Source of the DNA: Artemisia argyi
Lineage: Eukaryota; Streptophyta; Magnoliopsida; Asterales; Asteraceae
Direction of reading: 5' to 3'
NCBI GenBank assembly: GCA_030686995.1
Contig: CM060708.1
Coordinates: 260,962,044-261,026,043, forward strand
Length of the DNA: 64,000 bases
Position 1 is the stretch's first letter. The number at the start of each line of letters is the position of its first letter. Position numbers and translations under genes: made by a program. Shown here one piece after another: positions 45,701 through 58,915 of the stretch. A model generated the notes under the pieces. The model did no database searches. It saw only the letters and a program-made list of their open reading frames with translations, and was not told the DNA's origin.

Positions 45701-46266
45701 AAAATTCAGAAAAAGCAATAAAAAAATACAAAAATATTTTAGGAAATTCTTTTATAATATTTTAGATTTTTCAGAAATTAATTTTCATTTTTCCCTTTAT
45801 TTTTTCTATTTTCCTTTATTTTTAATTCATTTAAAAATAAAAGAAATTAATTTTCAGAAATCAAAATTAATTCATAGAAAATAAAAGAAAAGCCAGAAAA
45901 ATAATTTTCTTTTTCTGGAAATTCATTTTACTAGAATAAGATTTTTAGAAAATAATTTCACATTTGTAGGATCATTTTCTTTGTACGTTACGTTTTTAAT
46001 AATCGCGTTTGCATTTCCGTTTTTACAATTTAAACTTTAGTGCATGTCTAGCTTGTACTATTTGCATAGTTTGTGTTTGTTTGTTATAACTTGAATTACT
46101 TGATCACATTTTTCACTTTCACCACTTCTCAATTCACGATTTGCACGAATCAATATTCCTTGATTCCATTCACCTTCGTACGGAAACGACTCGGGTGATC
46201 CGTATTTTGTGCGGATCATTTCGATACTATACTACTATATTATAATAATTGATTTTGACACAATCA
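42782..46266 (+). mobile_element. Solo LTR, long Ty3/gypsy type
   Basis: The 3485-bp unit begins TGGTGAGTGCTTATTCACTC and ends TTTTGACACAATCA. A perfect 5-bp target duplication ATAAC stands on both sides (42777-42781, 46267-46271). The phrase 'ggaaacgactcgggtgatcc' near the end is one I associate with long LTRs of Tat/Athila-like Gypsy elements. There is no interior or second LTR, so recombination between LTRs has removed the rest. No coding frame. Confidence 0.85.
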
Positions 46267-46271
46267 ATAAC

Positions 46272-47171
46272 CAATACAAAATGAAGGTTACAGTGGTTTT
46301 GCCTCATGGCCAAATGCATCTAAAATATAAGATATTTCATTTTATGACTAAACTTTTAACGCAATCAGATTTTTAACATTTTTATTTATATTAAGTCTTT
46401 AGAACACATGTTTCAGATAAAAACAATCCAACTACGAAAAAAAAAGCAAAAGTTTATAAAAACCACTTAAAAAATGAAATTAACGGAACCCTCAAATTAT
46501 AACAAAACCTTAATTTCAAAATTAATTCTTTTTGTATGAATAACTTGCAATACCTATTAAACCTGAAAGGAATAAGAGTAAATTTTCTAAAATCAATTGG
46601 GTACCTTTTTACCTTACCACTACCACACTTTCAACTCTCTTAGGCATTTCATCAAACATAATGTAGGCACAACTCCTACAATTTCTACACCAATAACCAA
46701 GCCCAAAACACAACCCCACAACCCTTTTTCCCATTGTTTATCCATCGTCAAAAAACATTCGAACTCCTCATCTTTCAGTGTTCCTGCTACGAATTGGTGG
46801 TTCTTCAATCTTCAGTTTGGTTTATATAATCAAAACCCATATCAAGAACACAAACAAAAAACTCTTAATTGGATGAAAAAGAAAACACCTCTTTGTTAAA
46901 GATAAAAAATCAATAGGATTAAAATAAAGAAAAGATCTTACCTTTGGAAGAATTATTGTTCTGAAAATCATCTTCTTGATGACCCCTTTTGCTTTATTAA
47001 TGTAATTAAGGTTGATAAACTTACAAAACGATCTTAAAATCTTGAAATTGGATCCGTCTCAACCAACCTGGAAAAATATAGCACAACAATCAATACATGG
47101 ACAGATTAATCATGCGAAGGAAATTGTTTGCAAGAATAATAAACCTCAAATATGTGTTTGTGCCTGTGTTT

Positions 47172-47204
<33 letters not shown>

Positions 47205-47470
47205 TGTGCTTGTTTAGAGAGATAAAGATATGTGGAAGAATCGAGAGTCTGCCATAGGTGGTTAGTAATTGTACGATGAAGGTGATTAATCACCTAATCT
47301 GTGAACAGTAAAAGACCACATGTTTTTTGGCCAATGGGCTGGTGACAATATGATGTTTTACCACTATTGCCTCTTTGGCTTGGCTTAATGACAATCCTCC
47401 ACCAATAGGAGTGAGTATTACACATTAAGAAGATGATTAAGCTTAGTATTACTTGTCACATCATAAATGG
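46272..47470. other. Flank with possible exon scraps and (GA)n
   Basis: The minus strand between 46620 and 47010 has short open stretches (for example ECFLTMDKQWEKGLWGCV) and a donor-like CCAAAG|GTAAGA near 46942, but I recognise no protein. A (GA)n run lies at 47172-47199. Confidence 0.3.
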
Positions 47471-47719
47471 CTATTATAATTATAGTCCACTGTTGACTTT
47501 TGAAGTCTTTAGTTTTCAACTTTGACCTTAAATTTTTTTATTTGTGTTATATATTACTTGATGCAAAATGTATGGATGTATTGAGTTTTGAATGTATTTT
47601 CAATTGGTATAATTTTTACCAAGTATTATATAACACAAATACAAATATATAAGGTCAAACTTGTCAAATGAAGACTTAAAAAGTCAACAGTGGACTATAA
47701 TTATGGGACGGAGGTAGTA
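47470..47719. mobile_element. Stowaway-like foldback MITE
   Basis: Long inverted arms: 'ataattatagtccactgttg' near 47476 and 'caacagtggactataattat' near 47684, with 'tttgtgttatata' and 'tatataacacaaat' further in. The right end closes GGGACGGAGGTAG|TA, close to the Stowaway signature; the left end is degraded. Confidence 0.65.
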
Positions 47720-47824
47720 GTATAATAACAATAAAATTTTATCTTAATATTAAAAAATACTTTTTATGTTCGAAATAACTTTTTTGGCTAAATATATTTG
47801 TAAATTTTTCATTTTTTAAATAAA

Positions 47825-47995
47825 GTGTGTAATTCGGTTAAACCGAAAATCGAACCGAACCAAACCGAACAAGAATTCAACCAAACCGAACCAAAAACCG
47901 AATTTGAATTCGGTTTGGTTTGATTCACAGTTTGACCCTAAAAAACTTTTAACCGAATAACCCGAAAACTGAACCGGTCAACACCCCTAGACATG
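47825..47995. repeat. ACCGAA-rich dispersed repeat, second block
   Basis: Phrases 'cgaaccgaaccaaaccgaac' and the inverted 'aattcggtttggtttgattc', ending 'ggtcaacacccctag'. It is related to 32425-32590. Confidence 0.5.
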
Positions 47996-48038
47996 ATTGT
48001 AAATCAATCATAATATAACCTTATGTCATAGTTAAGTC

Positions 48039-48041
<3 letters not shown>

Positions 48042-48116
<75 letters not shown>
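48042..48116. repeat. (TA)n microsatellite bordering Helitron 2
   Basis: About 75 bp of pure TA abutting CTAG. Confidence 0.95.
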
Positions 48117-48117
<1 letters not shown>

Positions 48118-49069
48118 TAGACTTCAAAGCCCGCCCGATGGGCGGGCATGTCTTATAATTTTACTTTTGATGGTGTTACTTAACGAAAATTTGTTTTTTG
48201 AGTACGGTGTTTTTTTAATTATTATTGAAAATATTTAAAGTTAAGATTGACGTAATGAGTTATAATTTTTGTTGTGATGGTGTTACCTAACGGAATTTTG
48301 TTCGTAAAGACAAGGTGTTATAATTATTCTTTTGATGGTGTTATTTAATGGAATTTCATTTTTAAGGACATGAGCTTAATTATTATTTTGATGGCATTAG
48401 ATAATGGGAAATATTGAACAATTCTTAATGGTGTTAGTATTTTTATTCAGAAGACATAATTTGGGTGACCTTTAAATATGAATTAAAAGTGTTATGTTTT
48501 TTGTTTTTTTTTATTCTTTTTAAAATTGTTAAAAAACTTAAGTTAAAATTGTTAAAATTGTTGAATGCATTATTAAGAACGAAAAGCAATAAACATTTAT
48601 CGAATATGAGAGGGAAAAAAGTTTCAAAGTGATACACAAGAACATATTATCAAAGCATTTGCCACCCGATGCATTGAGAATGAAAATAAATGAAAATGTT
48701 AACATTTATAGAACAATAAAAATATACAAATGTTCTTTATAACAACATTTATATGATTTAAACTCAAATGCGAAATAAAGCTTCTTAATGCACAATTTTT
48801 GTTGTTGATGGTTTTGTCTATTATGTGGGCTAGCTTAAATATTTGGGAGATGGGGGATGTTTTGTTTTGCCTATTATTTAGCCAATGGGGACTGTTTGGT
48901 TTAGCCTATACATTTAAATATTATCTGGGCTATGACATGGAAATAATACATACATGGGTATATGTTGTGAGTTGATATGAGTTAGTTTCACCTTTTAGTT
49001 TGAGGCTTCCCCTTTCGGCCTTCTTCTTCTCCGCCTCTAATTAATTAGCATTTTCTTCATTTGCTTGAT

Positions 49070-49200
49070 TGAGCATCGTTACAAATTTCAACAAAGTCAA
49101 TGTTCCTGTAGAGGAGAGATGTAGGCGCTGGGTCTTCCAACGCAACTCAATATATGGAGTGGCTTCATTAATGTCGTTACCACTTGTCCATGTCACTATT
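49070..49200 (-). pseudogene. Purple acid phosphatase fragment
   Basis: The frame reads VTWTSGNDINEATPYIELRW and then HLSSTGTLTLL. VTWTSG.DINEATP.(V/I)E and (S/P)AGTLTF are conserved in the N-terminal part of plant purple acid phosphatases, metallo-enzymes that release phosphate. The metal-binding catalytic domain is absent. A neighbouring exon-like piece (about 49275-49345, TLKFSFIHDSDGKSSDTV) may be related. Confidence 0.7.
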
Positions 49201-51617
49201 ATTTGATAATATAACCCTTTAGAATACACCACAACAATATAAACATTTAGAACATACCACAACTGTTTTTTAAGTATAAATTAACACTTACCGTATCCGA
49301 AGATTTTCCATCAGAGTCGTGGATAAAGGAGAACTTTAGGGTCTGAAAATGATGCATTAAGAATTAAACGGTTATCGAATATAAGACGGAAAAAAGTTTC
49401 AAAGTGATACGCAAGAACAAAGTCTCAAAGCATAGCCCGTCCGATGAGCGAGCAAGCCCTCTAATATCGTTAATAACCATAACTTAACGAAAATAAGTTA
49501 TAAAAACGACATCCCCTTAAGTAACTAATATGTCTAAATAACGGCTTCTCAACACCATAAACTAAACATATAAGTAAATAAACAGTGGTCGGTAGTTTAC
49601 TATTTAGAAGTTGTACCTAAACAAAAATCAATAAATAATCACACATTAATAATCAAAGAAAAAAATACTATTGGACATTTGGCTAAAGGTGGAATTCCAA
49701 TACATAAATTTCTAAGCGGGTCGATTCAGTTTATGTTTCATTTATAATGGGTTAATTGAATTGAAACAGGTCAAAAGTTTTATTGTATTCATTTTTAGTG
49801 CATACAACTTACTAAAATTAGATTATTTTTAATATTTTATGATTCATGTAATCATGATAGTACAAATAGACCTGTTTTGTTCACTTACCGAACGCATCTA
49901 TGTTGTCGTCTCTACATTAAACCACAACCTGGTTGAACCAAGGCTAAATGGCTCATCAGTTTGGATATCGTATGGAGTTTGTAAAAAAGTAGTTTTTGAG
50001 ACTTAAAGCTTTTGGTGAGGAACTAACTAAACTTAAAGCTAAGAGTACGAAGGACCTAAATTTTACTGAACTGTAGAAAAGAAAAGTATGTCAAAGTAAA
50101 TGGTTCATTTGTTTATTTGTGCATACTTATTCTAGGTCATATTAGATTGTTGTTTGTAACTTGATAGCAGAAACTTATCATGCCCTTCTCTACACAAACA
50201 CGTATGAGATTTTGACAGAATTCATCAACTTCAGTTGTTTCATGGTTTGAGAAGTTCAAGATATGCTAACCTTGGTGTAATACTTAACAGATCTGCAATG
50301 ACACCTGGGAGTGTAAGGATTTGTTCAGTGACTTCCGATCCTTTGCCTTATCCCCAACTACTACACCAAATTTATCATAAGTGAGCTTTGAACTAATGTA
50401 GAGCTCGTTCAATCGCATCAGAACAGGAAAGTAAAAGGAAAAAATGCAACATGTTTAAAAAAAATGAAAAAAAAAATGTAAAGACGATTTATTTTAATAA
50501 GATACATAGCTATTGAACACGTTCAACATTACATGACCCTGCAAAGTTAAAAACTTTTCTGAATTAATCAGCTCGGATGGAACATTGGGCAATAGATCCC
50601 GATCATCCCTTCATCACTCAAAGTTGGTTCAAAGTTTTTTAAATAGTATATCATTAGATCAAATGAATCATTCAGTTTGGTTAAGTTGGTTCAGTCATTC
50701 TTGTTTCCTACTTCATCGTTGCAATTAGTTGTTTGTCATGTGTCGTGTTTACCTCCTGCGCCATTGCCTAAAACGCACTGTCAAAACATGTTTAAGTATA
50801 TAAATGGTCTGCAATTTTAGTCACTTTTTACAGCGATAACACATTTCATCTTGTAATCCTGATCTGACCATCACTTGAAACTTAAGCAAATTATCCAACT
50901 TTGTTTCAACAATGTTTATCTCTTATTGGTGTCGGCACATGGTATATGAAGGTCAGGTGATTGCATTGTGTAACATGTTAAAACATGGAGCGTAATTATT
51001 TTTTATCACGTTTATGTGTTTGGTTTTCCTACATTATCTACTTTTGCAGCTGCAATGGAATGGCTTCACAACATAGAATTTTTAAACCACTCTTCTCTTT
51101 TCTCCAAGTGAGTCCAAGTGAGAAGTAACAACTTGTGTTCTAATATAGGAACAACTTACATTTGTTCTCTGCACATACAAATTAACTTGATATACACGTT
51201 TCTTACCACATTAACCAATTAAACATGATCCAGCAACGATTCCTTGTATTATCTTCTTTAAGATACTTCGCGAGTTATATGAAACAATTAGTTATTAGAG
51301 ATATGCTTGTAATGGTTTTTCATGTCATTAACTCATTAACCGATAATACAAATAGAATATGGTCACTAACTTGGGACACTAAGTTCAATGTCCATCTATG
51401 TTCGTTAAAGTTGTATCTCAAAATTCAAAAAGTGCCCGACCATTCTTGTACCCATAAGCCAAACACATTGTAAATCACTATATTACCCTATGCTAGGAGG
51501 CATTCTCACTTGTTGAGCTTCTAGCTTGGAATCTGAGCATGAGTTGAAATTTGCTTAAGATTTAATCAATATTACACAAGATAGACGCATGAACACAAGA
51601 ACAGGAGACTAACATCA

Positions 51618-51690
51618 TTTAGTAAGTGAAGATTTCAATAGTCGTTTAAGCTTTGAATCTCGATAAGTAATGTGAGTGGGCTTACAATCT
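51618..51690 (-). pseudogene. Kinesin motor-domain scrap
   Basis: CKPTHITYRDSKLKRLLKSS followed by LTK and a stop resembles the H(I/V)PYRDSKLTRLLQxSLGGN motif of the kinesin motor domain (before the final helix). Only about 22 residues remain. Confidence 0.6.
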
Positions 51691-52018
51691 GTTTGATTAT
51701 ATATAACCTGAAATATCACTGCTTTTGGAGTAGTGCTTGCAGCTTGCTGCTTTCTGTTCAAGTGGAGCTCGCTGTCTACTCCACTTGTATATAGACAACA
51801 ACAAGGCAACAACCAACGAAGAAATGTTTCTAACATCAACATACATTTTAATTATTAAAGATAAGCACTTTTACACAAACAATTAAGAGGGTGTTTGAGA
51901 TTGCTTATTTAGGTGCTAAACTGCTAATCTGTTTGAATGTATCTGTACAATGAAGCCTTTTTAATAAGCAAAAAATGTTTGACACCTGATTATAAGTAGC
52001 TTCATAAATTATACATGG

Positions 52019-52480
52019 AAGGTCAAGGTTGCATCCTTCTACTTGACAGCATGGGGACTGTGAACTAAGGTAAGGTGCTCTAGATCTTTTTATCATGGGA
52101 GATGCTGTAGGAAACATAGGCACGGATGTTGTAGCTGTCTTATTATTACAACTTGACGTACTCGCATGCCTTCCAAGATTTAACCAATCATCGCTTCACC
52201 ATATATCACCGAAGTTTCTTCAACCATGTTGGAGAAGCTCCCATTCTCCTTTACCTAAGAAGACTCTTTTCTATTCTAAAAATTCTTAACGAAGATCATC
52301 AAACACTTCAAAATTTTTTACTACTCCTTTACATGAAGAATCCGCAGAAGCTGAGAAGTCGAAATCAACATTGTCTGCGACAACATTTTCTTGGCTGGAG
52401 AACTACAAATTCTTTAGGACTTCTATCTCTTTGTTGCTGTACATGGCTAAGTTCTCCGAGTCCCACTCAGTGGGTGTATT
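52019..52480 (-). pseudogene. SBP-box (SQUAMOSA promoter-binding-like) fragment
   Basis: SPL proteins are plant transcription factors with a two-zinc SBP domain. The piece opens near TEWDSENLAMYSNKEIE, passes VDFDFSASADSS and FEVFDDL with stops, then WLNLGRHAST, CNNKTATTSVPMF, KRSRAPYLSSQSP and the start of the SBP domain, CCQVEGCNLDL. It breaks off there; the remaining Cys/His ligands and nuclear signal are missing. The order before the domain is as in ordinary SPL genes. A stop follows VLKNL. It is a captured and decayed first-exon fragment inside Helitron 2. Confidence 0.78.
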
Positions 52481-53756
52481 CAAATTCTAGTCCATTAGAC
52501 GAATTGACTCAAAGCTCAGTATGATGTCTTAACGCTAAATGCTCCTTGCATTTTTTAAACACTGAATCCAGCCTGTCATTTAGTACGTACAAGCTAGTTT
52601 TTTATGCTTAAAAAAGGATACCGCATAGCATAAATTTATTATTCGGATAAACTAACCTTGAGCTGCTTGAGATCATGGAACTCCAAGGTTAATGGAAGTG
52701 TTTTCAGTGCATATTAAAAAGCACACCTGAAGCTATATCTTAGAGATCGTATAGTGAAAGGTCAAACCTGGCTAATAGCACAACCTGCACCAAATGATAC
52801 CCAATATATGCCTTCTTTAAGTTGTCCTTTGAAAGAAATTCAGATCATGCCAATTTGAAAACTATAACAGCTAATATATCACTGAAAAATAGCATGTTCA
52901 AATCAGTTCTCGACATACTCGAAGCTTGTAGCGATCAGGTATCGGGTACGGCTTTTCATGCTCAAAATTCGAGTAACACGACCTGTTTAAGCCTTATTCA
53001 TTTTGAGCATCTATATTAACAGCCCTTTTATAAACCTAAAATAAATCTAATAACTTTGTTACAACAATAACTTGAAACAAACATATCCCTTTTTTTCAGT
53101 ATCAACACTATCAACAACTTTGACTTCAAAACTAAACAAATGATCAAGAACAAAAAAAAAACCATTGTTGAATATTTTATTGGATTAATATTGTAAAAGA
53201 GAATATAAAACTGAAAAATAAGAATATACTTATATATACATGTTTTAATATGGTACTGGTTCGATCATGCAACCATGGGTATCCATGAACTGACACAAAA
53301 TAGAAATTCACTATTTATTTGTGTAAGTTATAGATGCCTAAACCAATAATGAAAAAAAAGACTAAAGAATACGACAAGTACTAAACTCGCCAAGTATTAT
53401 ATTAAACTTCAGACCAGGTGTAATACAGATCCCTAAAGATTAACATTTACTCACCCATTTTTGACACATTCAAAGACATTGTTTATATATAACATGTTGA
53501 GCACTAATTAACTTGCTTGATTTGTTTACTTAGACGCGATGACTCTTTGGATAATAAGGTCCAGAGCTGCTTTCACAAAAAATAAAAAGCTCATAAGTTC
53601 TTCATAATAAGCTTACCTAAACATCTTCAAAAAGTCATTCCAAAGCTGCGTAGAAAACAGACTTCTCAAAACACAAATTGGTAACGAAAATACAATTTAC
53701 AAAAACTTAATCATTAGTACTTTACCTATATACACACTCAGAATGGTCAGTACCAT

Positions 53757-54195
53757 GTACCCATTTATTACAGCAGATAGCACACGCAAAACCCACCCGT
53801 GAAATCCCTATTTTGGAAAGCAAATAGCATGTTCAAAAGCCCTATTTGCGAGAGCAAAGAAGCTTCACTGAACACCCCATTTATGACAGCATATAGCACA
53901 CGCAAAAACCTCAGTTTATGACAGCGAAATCAGGTCTACTTTGGGCAGTAAATAGCATGTTTAAATTCCCTATTTGAGAGACCAAAAAATCTTTACCAAA
54001 CTTCCCATTTATGACAGCAAAATCAGGCCCTTAAACCCTTACTTTGGGCCGCAAATAGCATGTTTAAACGGCCTATTTGCGAGAGCAAGCAAGATTAACC
54101 GAACACCCCATTTATGATCGAAGAAAGCTCACAAAAAACCCCCCATTTATGACATCAAATAGCACACGCAAAAACCCCGTTTATGACAGCAAGGC
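53757..54195. repeat. Complex tandem repeat (TTTATGACAGCA / AAATAGCATGTT units)
   Basis: Three phrases recur in turn: 'ccatttatgacagca' (at least six times), 'atagcacacgcaaaaacc' (three times) and 'caaatagcatgtt' (three times), with 'cctatttgcgagagcaa' between. The spacing is irregular, about 100-160 bases, as if duplicated units were themselves partly duplicated. Confidence 0.7.
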
Positions 54196-54774
54196 AAAAA
54201 ACTTTTCACTTGTTTCTGATTTCATCTCTATAAAGTATTGAGCTGCATTTTACTATCATGTAATTTAAATATATATAATAAGTAGAATAAGATACAATGA
54301 TTATAATTCTTCTTTGTAATATAGAAGTAGTAGAGAGCATGTTACCTTGTCGAGTTTCCTTATTATTGGTGGCACCAGCTTTGAGACCTATAGAACATAG
54401 ATAAGTTAGATATAGTGCTAGGACATGCAAACAACTGATTTCGATAATATTTATTAGGGGCTACCTAAAGTAAAGTCATAATATAATGAGGCTACCTGAA
54501 GCAAAGTCATGGCATAGGTAAGAAACCTTCGCATACTAATTTGGCTAGTAATTCGGATCTTGTTCTCATCAATGGGTTGCTATACTCTTGGCTTCTCCAC
54601 CTTTTGGTATCGACCCGTTACCCATAATCTAAATGCATATCTTTTTTACAAAGCTATTTGGAATGATGAAATCCCAATGACTCATTAAGATACCCAGAAT
54701 GTTTAACTCAATGACGAAAATGAAAACTCTTTCCCAGCCACAGTGGAACTGTTTTTGATAGTTACCCATTAGTA

Positions 54775-55371
54775 GAGTTTCAAAATCCTAAAGTCGAGCG
54801 CACGAGAATGATGCGTGATTTGTTCTCAAATATATTCCTAAGGTCTCTCCTTTTTTGCTTCTAACAATAAATGGCGATAAAAATTATCCTGTACACATGA
54901 AAGAAATTGTTAGACATAAAAAATTATCAGATGTTTCACACATAGCATACAATTTCTTCCCCTACGTTCAGTGTGAAACAACGTTATTAAAAAATAAAAA
55001 ATAAAAAAATAAAAAAAAAAATGGTATTTGGCGGAACCATCTCAAGTCCGTGTACCTTTTTGGTACCGAGCCCCCCACCCAACAAGGAAGGCATATCCCG
55101 GTAAATTACCTAGGCAACACTGGCTGACCAAGTTGGAGTCCGGATTCGAACCCCCGCCTTTAAGCTTTGACTTGGTCAACTGCGCGCTTTTGCGGTAGTT
55201 GGTGGCCAACTGCCCTAAGGCAGCTGGTTAAAAAAAACAACGTTATTCCTATATTAAAAAAACTGTATGAAAGCCCATGCTATATCAGCTTCAGATACCC
55301 ACCTTAGTGGATCCCGGACTTGCAATAACAGCACATCGAACGACCTTGAAGTCGATATGGTTCATAAAAGC
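54775..55371 (-). pseudogene. Pelota (ribosome rescue factor) fragment
   Basis: Pelota, with HBS1, releases stalled ribosomes. Exon 55303-55371 (23 codons between AG and GT) reads AFMNHIDFKVVRCAVIASPG and STK. The next exon (about 54835-54893, after TACAG) reads DNFYRHLLLEAKKERP and stops. Its continuation in another frame (LRNIFENKSRIILVRSTLGF) shows a frame shift near 54840. This matches the central domain [20 protein letters not shown]. The intron is kept and a SINE has inserted into it. Everything else is missing. Confidence 0.82.
54989..55234 (-). mobile_element. tRNA-derived SINE with 13-bp target duplication
   Basis: The duplication AAACAACGTTATT lies on both sides (54976-54988, 55235-55247). 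On the minus strand a tRNA-like head has B box GGTTCGAATCC (about 55140-55150) and an A-box-like stretch near GGCCACCAACTACC. The tail is T-rich, as in Au/TS-type plant SINEs. The 246-bp body has no coding capacity. It lies in the intron of the captured Pelota fragment. Confidence 0.8.
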
Positions 55372-55399
55372 CTACAGAAACAATTAAAAATAACCGTTT

Positions 55400-58365
55400 A
55401 ATGCGCACACTAAAATCCCAACTATGCAATTAATAAGTTTAATTATTAGTGCAGGAATAAGAACAATATTAGCAGTTCTCGCAACTTCAACCTTTCCCAC
55501 ATTCCAAACCACCATTAATAATGTTTTTGATCAGTCCATAACCCGAGATACGCCCCGCTTACCTGTCTACAGCTGATGGACAACACCTTCCAGTGATCAC
55601 ATCATGGTAATTGCATACCACATGCATCTCAAATTCCAATTATTTAAAAGTAATTTGAGATGCTCACCTGGTGGCATCCCCACATAAATGGATGAGGTGG
55701 TGGGGAAGACACTCAAGTGCAAGACATTTGCATTAGTTACCCACATTTTCATTTTCCAGTCAAGTTTTCTTCCTAAAGTATAGCTTAGTGGTTTAGCTTT
55801 CTGTTAGTATTTATACCGTAATTCTTGCATGAAGTAATATATGAGAAAATAGTATTTTTGTGATAACATTTTTTTGTGTTGTTCGTTAAATGAAAAAAAA
55901 ATAACAGTTCTACATGATTAGTTCCAAAATGTCAATTCTCCGACTACATACGTAGTGATTCAGTAGCCTCATTCAGTTCCACTGGTTCATTGCCCCTCGC
56001 TATAGATGCCTTACAAAGTTCTCTTCTTTCAGCTATAGTCAGTGAAAAATTAATATGTCATAAATACTACTTGTGAGTACAACGTTATAAGAATGTGGTG
56101 GATGCATTTTTATCACTGGCATATCAAATTTGAACATTTGCAGCAAGATCAAATGATAAAAGATCGATAATCATATCAGTTGTCGCATTTTGTATTTCCT
56201 TGATAGTATTCTTTGATGGGGGTAATTTCCTCCCAATTTTTAGCTTTATTTTCTACAAAGACAAACCAAAAACTCAATAGAAACTCCTTATTAGATTAAA
56301 AAATAAAAACAAACTTACTTTGAAGTCAACACCGCGCTTTTTGTTTGCTTCTTTAAATGAGCCCTATGTTGCACCATCTGCTCTAACGCTAATGCTAATC
56401 CGAGACAAATCTACAGCAGTATGCACCGAGTGAGTCCTCCTTACATTGTAAAAGAAACAAACTTGGCACCTTGTATCAAGCAAGTTATTTTTTCTATTTT
56501 CTACCTATTTTTAGCAAGTAAAAGCTGTTTGACCCAATCAGACGTCCAATTATTCATCTCCACTACATCCACAAACCTCTCACTTTCGCCCTCATTAAAT
56601 GGCATAGACATGAAGACAAATTGATACGCATTTAAAAGTAATAAATTCCTGAAAAATTTTAACATATAAAAAAATCAAAATCCGAATCTAACAAAAGCAC
56701 ATACCTTTAAGCAAACAAAATCCCAAAATAGCTACGCTTCGGCTGCATACCTTACTAATACCTTGTCAGTATACTTGGTAAGTGGTACGGTAAAAGCTCA
56801 AGCAAGTCCAAGAGCCGCTACTTTCTGCATCAATGTCTTTATGTCCATCAACAGATCATGTCACTTAAGATCCTATAATCAAAAAAACGACCATAATAAA
56901 AACACAAATCCCAAAAATATTCACGTTATAGAAAAAAGGTGATTAAGATATTAGATATACCTATGCAATAGACTGTGGGAATGGCAAAAATAAACCCCTT
57001 CGTACATCTTCTAACTCAATTAGCAAACCAAATTCCTGTAAACGAATAAAAAATTATACGCATGAGGAACATAAAGATAAAGCTCTGGTGATGCGTCATC
57101 CACAATTACCTCAATAATGTGACCCCGTCTTTAGATACAGAGCTATTTTGACGCGTAATCCATACTCGTGAACTGGAAAACCGTGTTATTCAGACTCTGC
57201 ACATTGAAAAGCCTACCATGTAACTCATTTATAAATAAGTAACTCATTTACTGAAAAGATAAAAAAACGCGCAACAATAAAACCTGCCAGGATAGTTCGG
57301 ATCAGTACTTGAACATGACCTATTAGCCAATTGGCACATTTAACCATTTCTACATACAACTTGAGATAGCACCAGGAGATTACCTTTCCAGCTAAAAATC
57401 AAAGTACACTTGTTTACCCAATATGTGAATTACTTTGATTATTACTGGTTGTTAATAGTACAGACCCAACCTCGTCTCCCACCAAACATTTATCAGTATC
57501 GGTTTAAAGGTACCTAGCTTCCGTGCATTTTTTAACTCATTCGAAAACTTTGCATATAATGAAACACTTATCTATAAGTATGCATTAACTTGACAGTTTT
57601 ATATGAAACAATATCTGTTTAAAGGTACCTAGCTTCCTAATCTTTTCATCGTTCTTTAATCGAGCCAATTCATGTTTAAGCAGAAGCAAGCTAAAAATCT
57701 ATCTGGTCTGGTTCTAAAATGGGTCGTAAGTAGTTACAGTAAGTAACTCACAAGCTACTAATAAAAAATGATTTATTCATGCGTATATCATAAAGCGTTT
57801 GCTTCCATCAAAACAATCAAGCAATTGCTTCACTTTCTATTTATGCTTCTACTTGGGTCTTGTAGTTCATAGGAAACCAACATTACCACTGAACTATTAA
57901 ATAAGCACTTCAAAAAATTGATTATTTTGAATGAAATGAAATGATACTCGAAATAATAACAATGTATTTGAAAATACAATCAAAATCATTGCAAAAATGT
58001 TTTAGACTAATTAAAATGTTGATGTATCCACACCCTAAAATGGATAGAACACAAAAAATTAAAAGTTCCGTCTTATAGTGCATCCACTTTATTTGCATCA
58101 AAAATTTTGAGGCTATCAAAGAGCTAAAACATGTCATGCGTAGAATAAATTTCATGAGAAGCCTGTAGGCCATATTCTTACTCTTAAAAAACTTTTCTTT
58201 TATTAGCAAAGCTCTTAACACCTTTATCTGATTGAGATAGTTTCAAAAAGCTTAAAAGCTCGTGCAAGAACTACAAAATCCTCATCTTCCACCGAGGAAC
58301 AAAGATTGAAGCATGAATGTACCACATACACATCAACACATGATTGTTTTGTAAAATAAACATAC
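55400..58365. other. Helitron 2 interior without identified genes
   Basis: A few minus-strand stretches look coding (about 56330-56425 VDLSRISISVRADGAT then GSFKEANKKRGVDFK; about 56750-56870 DIKTLMQKVAALGLA then FTVPLTKYTDKVLV), each broken by a stop. They may be further captured exons. I recognise no family. Confidence 0.3.
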
Positions 58366-58915
58366 CAAGAGTGCACCATATACACGCCAAGCCTCATGTC
58401 TGGTTATTTCCTTTTGTTCCTTGTCACAAAGTATTTCTTCAAGAATTCCTAAATTAGTCTTAAGAGTTGGAAGAATACGATGGCGAACCTGCAGCGGATT
58501 ATGTCAAGGCAACAACAGACTGCCCAAAAAAACCAACAAAAGTTATATGAAGCTTGTAGAGACATAAAGTATTAGACTATGTTAGTATTAGATATTGTTA
58601 TTATTATTAATGTATGATATATTCGAATTAAGAACAAAAACTGTATTCCCGTTCAAGTCTTTCATGTGCAATAAAAACTATCATATGTCGATCTTGAAGT
58701 CCTAAAAAGATCCCAACACTACTGATAAAAATTATTTCACTATTGTATACGAACTAATCAAGATCTTATTCAGTAAAAGACAACATTAACTGATATGACC
58801 TGAAAAACATGAGATAAAAGTTACCTCTTTGACATCGGAGCTGCTTGCAAACTCGAATCTGTCAAATAGTTTCTTTAGTATCGGAATCAGAATCAAATCC
58901 ATCTGCGACTTCCTT
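58366..58915 (-). pseudogene. Two spliceable exons of an unidentified gene
   Basis: Exon 58825-58915 ends LILIPILKKLFDRFEFASSS and DVKE at GAG|GTAACT. Exon 58366-58488 (41 codons) starts after GCTGCAG with VRHRILPTLKTNLGILEEIL and continues CDKEQKEITRHEAWRVYGAL before TTG|GTATGT. Both are phase 0 and join in frame. The helical pattern would suit a HEAT/ARM-like repeat protein. A further piece at about 59225-59321 (VVAVDRKSGPKLLSFQELSS) may belong to the same or another gene. Family unknown. Confidence 0.45.
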
